Shown here piece after piece: positions 61,042 to 64,000 of a DNA stretch of 64,000 nt. Under the pieces are notes generated by a model. The model had not been told where the DNA came from. It was given only the letters and a program-made list of their open reading frames with translations, and did no database searches. Within the stretch, counting starts at the first letter, position 1. The number at the start of each line of letters is the position of its first letter. This DNA is from Sipunculus nudus (Eukaryota > Annelida > Sipuncula > Golfingiida > Sipunculidae): assembly GCA_026874595.1 (NCBI GenBank), contig CM049322.1, positions 40,414,840 through 40,478,839 of the forward strand, given 5' to 3'. The translations under genes were made by a program, and so were the position numbers.

Positions 61042-61927
61042 TGTATGGGTGTATTTGTGTGTGATATGAAATTTCAAATAGTGTTCTTTTCGTCCTTTTC
61101 AAGATTTTCGAGGTGTCCTTAGATGGGAAAGCAAGGCGTTTGACTCCTGTTATGAATATAATCCACCGTTCCTCCAATTGGAACACCTAAACATTAACAT
61201 ATAAGAAAAATAAAGATATTTCTGAACGAATCAGACATCTGAAACTAAAACCAACTTAAAACAAATTTGTTTGTAAATAAAAGGCTTTATTACTTGTGTT
61301 CTCCTCTTTTAAATGATCCACGGGTCATAAGTGGCGCCGCAGCATCCATTTCTCTTGCCGTAAGGTCACGTGAGAGCTGAAATGGTCGTTGTAAATAACT
61401 CCAAATTTGACAGGAAGAAGACCAGAATAGGTCCGCACGGAATGGCTATTTGTATTTCTAATGTAGAAAAATGATCATAACGCGCGAGGCCTATTGCTGT
61501 GGCTTAAAGTCAAGTAACGAAATACTCAAGAGCCTGTGAGATGTATTAGTTCCCTTCAGCCATGTTTCCCTTTGACATGAGCATCTAGAGAAAAATTGGA
61601 ACTATGAGGAAATCTGGTATTGACAGAGTTGTTTTACTCCTTAATCTCTTTTATTAATATGAAACCTCTACTTCCACAGTATTTTATTTTCCTAAACAGA
61701 CCAAAATTTATACCAAGATATAGACACATTTTCATTTTTCTTCCTTATTTTTAACAATAATACAAATTTACACTTGTTTTCATTTATTTCTGTAAAGAAA
61801 GATCTAGTCTTGAGTTCATATTCGGGAAGTTTTGTTTGTATTCGGTGAAATCATGATATAAATATACAAGTATTATTAAGGAAAATATGGATTAACACGC
61901 ATTACGTTTTAAAATCGGCTGTTTTCG
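61042..61927. other. AT-rich DNA, nothing recognised
   Basis: No coding frame or repeat was seen. Confidence 0.5.
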
Positions 61928-61997
61928 GCCGGTTGGTCAAACGACTCGGCAGTACGGATTTGTCACTTTCATTTAGAAACTTGGGTTCGGGTATAAA
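61928..61997 (+). repeat. Possible tRNA-like SINE head
   Basis: GGCCGGTTGGTCAAACGACT is followed 40 bases later by TTGGGTTCGGGTAT, in A-box and B-box order and spacing. Stems pair poorly, no body is shared with other elements here, and it could be chance. Confidence 0.3.
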
Positions 61998-62059
61998 AAT
62001 TTAAACTTTTTTCAGTTGGTATATTATAACATTTTTTTTCTCTTTGGATATATGCCTTA

Positions 62060-62480
62060 CCCAAACACCCTATGCCGGTCGTCACCACAAGGTGGCTATG
62101 TTTTAATCTTTGAAACCCGAATTTAGGTCACTGTCACCAACATCCTGTAAACGATAGGCAATAGTAAAGTTAAACAGGGCAGATACGGTCAAAGTCTGAT
62201 ATGGAAACTTAGTTTAGACCCAGGGAGGTCCCGGTGAAATCTCACAGGGAACCTGGAATAAGGTCTCTGTGACATATATTCTGCAAGAAATCGGAAAACC
62301 TGATTAGAGCACCCCGGAAGTAAGATTGTTATCATTGGTCATAGAGCTAGTCTTCTTGTGTAATATCCAGGCAGCCCCTATGAAATCTTTTGGTCATTAC
62401 AGCCTATTTCCTGCAAAATATGGAAAAGTTAAACAAGGCCTTGAGCTGTCTTGAAGTCATTCTTCCTAGTGTTAACGATT
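62060..62480 (+). repeat. Diverged tandem repeat, ~130-136 bp period
   Basis: CTG(T/C)AA..GGAAA..ACC or AAGTTAAACA(G/A)GG recurs with starts at 62145, 62281 and 62411. CCAGG.AG..CCC...TGAAATCT recurs at 62220 and 62367. Divergence is high and no frame is kept. Confidence 0.6.
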
Positions 62481-63168
62481 GTTTAACAAATACGTTACAT
62501 AAGTTCAAAAACACTGACGTGGTATTGCTCGCATTTAATTCTTTTAGAAAATATTTAAAAAAAAAATAAATGGCCCATTCAGTTCTATATAAATGTCATA
62601 AACGCTTGTTACAGTACAGTGCTATAATTCCATGGTGTTTAAAATTTCAAACTTATACTCGTGTCTCAGTGATAAGTACAGGCATTGTATGCACGCTAAA
62701 TGAGCGTCATGACCCATGGGAAAATTGTTTGTCACGAGTCCACTTAACCTCCTAAACCTGCTTCGGACTAATGTTTTCCATTCAAACAGTCAATATAAAA
62801 CACCGCACTGACTGAAAACGTGGAAAAACCATCAGTATATTATAAAATATGAATCCTTAATATTTGCAAATTATTATTTTAATTGTATTACCAATAAAAC
62901 GCTAATATATGTTATAAGGCAAGATATATGTAATATGAAATTTTAAACAATGCACGTAAAATTATAGCAATTAAAGGACATTATAGAATAAAATGAAGAA
63001 ATATAAGCATAACAACATTCATGAGGGAATTAGTGTTCAAATATATCACAGGCAATATTAAAACATTAAGATATTAATGAAAATGGTGTTCACTGATGAT
63101 AAAAGTAAAACTGATATTATTAACCAATAACAGCCGCTGAAAAAATTCTTAAGCTGAGTTTTCAAATG
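62481..63168. other. AT-rich DNA, nothing recognised
   Basis: No coding frame or repeat was seen. Confidence 0.5.
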
Positions 63169-63488
63169 GAAGTAACCCTCCATTACTTATGCTCTCTTAT
63201 CTAATTCTTGAGTATGTACATCTGCAGAGTTCCATTTCGGTTTGGGACTACTTGACAGGGCGGAAGCACTGGCTTCCCATCATATTTTTGTATCCTGGTG
63301 TCACATAGGACTGGTGACTACCCCACCTCCGGGTCCTGGGCTTGTTATCATCTCCACTGCTGGTTCATAACACCGAGGAACCCCCAAATATTCATTCGTT
63401 TGTGAGTGATACACGGCTATGAGGCATAGTTTTCCCATTAAGCCTGCAGAGCGCTCACCCTGAGTAGGGGCCGACCGTGGAAATCTCA
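63169..63488 (-). mobile_element. SINE family S1, copy 5 (head truncated)
   Basis: On the minus strand it starts at the TTTCCACGGTCGGCCCC block (63465-63485 on plus). It runs through GTGAGCGCTCTGCAGGCTTA, AACTATGCCTCATAGCCGTG, TGTTATGAACCAGCAGTGG, GTAGTCCCAAACCGAAATGG and CTCTGCAGATGTACATACTC, to the 3' part shared with copy 3 at 41219. The tRNA-derived head with its Pol III boxes is absent, so this is a 5'-truncated copy. Confidence 0.85.
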
Positions 63489-64000
63489 AGATTTGGAGCC
63501 AGAAAAACCAGTGTGAATTTTAAAGGTGATAAAAAACAGTTCCGAATTACATCGGAAAGAGTGTCCCACAATCCAGGTGCTGCATAGATCCCTTGTGTCC
63601 CAGAGCCACGAGAAGAGAGTCTAAATTTAAGTTTTACAAGAAGATTTTTAGTGTGACAGATCTCTTTGTCCAACATGGCTTCTAGTAGCAGAGAAGATTA
63701 TCAGTTTATCATCATTCACGGTTCAGTAATCCCTTTCATTCACGAGGAAGAACCTTGTATTTATTCAACTGTTAAGCTGGAGGCCAGTGGAGGTGGGGAA
63801 AAAAACTGGTGTGATATGAGCTGTCTTTTTATCAAGTGATGACTTTTTATTCTAGCAGCAGTGGTCTGGATACGCCGTAATTAGTTACGTCACATAGACG
63901 GTAATCCACATAAGGGAGACCTGTACATATCTAAACCAATGTGAGCTGAATAGAGCGTGTATCAAACGTTCAGTTGCTTCTCTAGTCAAACGCTTCCATA
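63489..64000. other. Nothing recognised
   Basis: The 73-codon frame (63676-63455 minus) overlaps the SINE and shows no motif. Confidence 0.5.

Overview
This window looks like AT-rich, gene-poor nuclear DNA from an animal, most likely a marine invertebrate and perhaps a mollusc. The organism is inferred only from style: many long (TA)n, (GA)n and (CA)n tracts, decayed tRNA-derived SINEs, short non-autonomous DNA transposons, and one dispersed repeat resembling a type common in marine invertebrates. No bacterial signals, operons, rRNA genes or intact tRNA genes were seen. No complete protein-coding gene can be supported. Most open frames are short, lie in simple repeats, or are not conserved between duplicated copies. 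The one recognisable protein signature is a broken immunoglobulin-like half-domain near 47.6 kb.

Layout. 0-10.2 kb: two old tandem copies (A and B) of a roughly 4.4 kb noncoding unit. Copy B carries later insertions and a very recent 236 bp tandem duplication; a further fragment of the unit lies at 28.4 kb. 10.2-24 kb: mostly unique AT-rich DNA with three copies of a second dispersed repeat (10.3, 14.55 and 23.0 kb) and a pogo-like miniature element. 24-31 kb: two SINE copies, microsatellites, a diverged duplicated block (29.35-30.04 kb) and a second pogo-like element. 31-44 kb: mainly unique DNA, with a motif-rich block at 36.0-36.2 kb, an inverted pair of TTAA-ended elements (38.5 and 42.6 kb), a diverged tandem repeat at 39.5-40.1 kb and a SINE at 41.2 kb.

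44-58 kb is the most repeat-dense part. It holds a 1.3 kb minisatellite of about 34 bp units with a 102 bp higher-order period, a tRNA-like module framed by 49 bp direct repeats and (TA)n tracts, two hAT-like miniature elements, a SINE on the plus strand, a 270 bp purine tract, a pogo-like element and many (TA)n arrays. 58-64 kb returns to mostly unique sequence, with a block at 60.0-60.3 kb containing two PBX-HOX type composite sites, a diverged 130 bp tandem repeat at 62.1-62.5 kb and a SINE copy at 63.2 kb.

No set of genes works together here. The window reads as an intergenic or large intronic region shaped by old segmental duplication, SINE and miniature-transposon insertion and simple-repeat expansion. 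Three or four compact GC-richer blocks (36.0, 55.2-55.9, 60.1 kb and the duplicated 29.4/29.8 kb block) are candidates for conserved noncoding regulatory DNA. No convincing new biological system was found.
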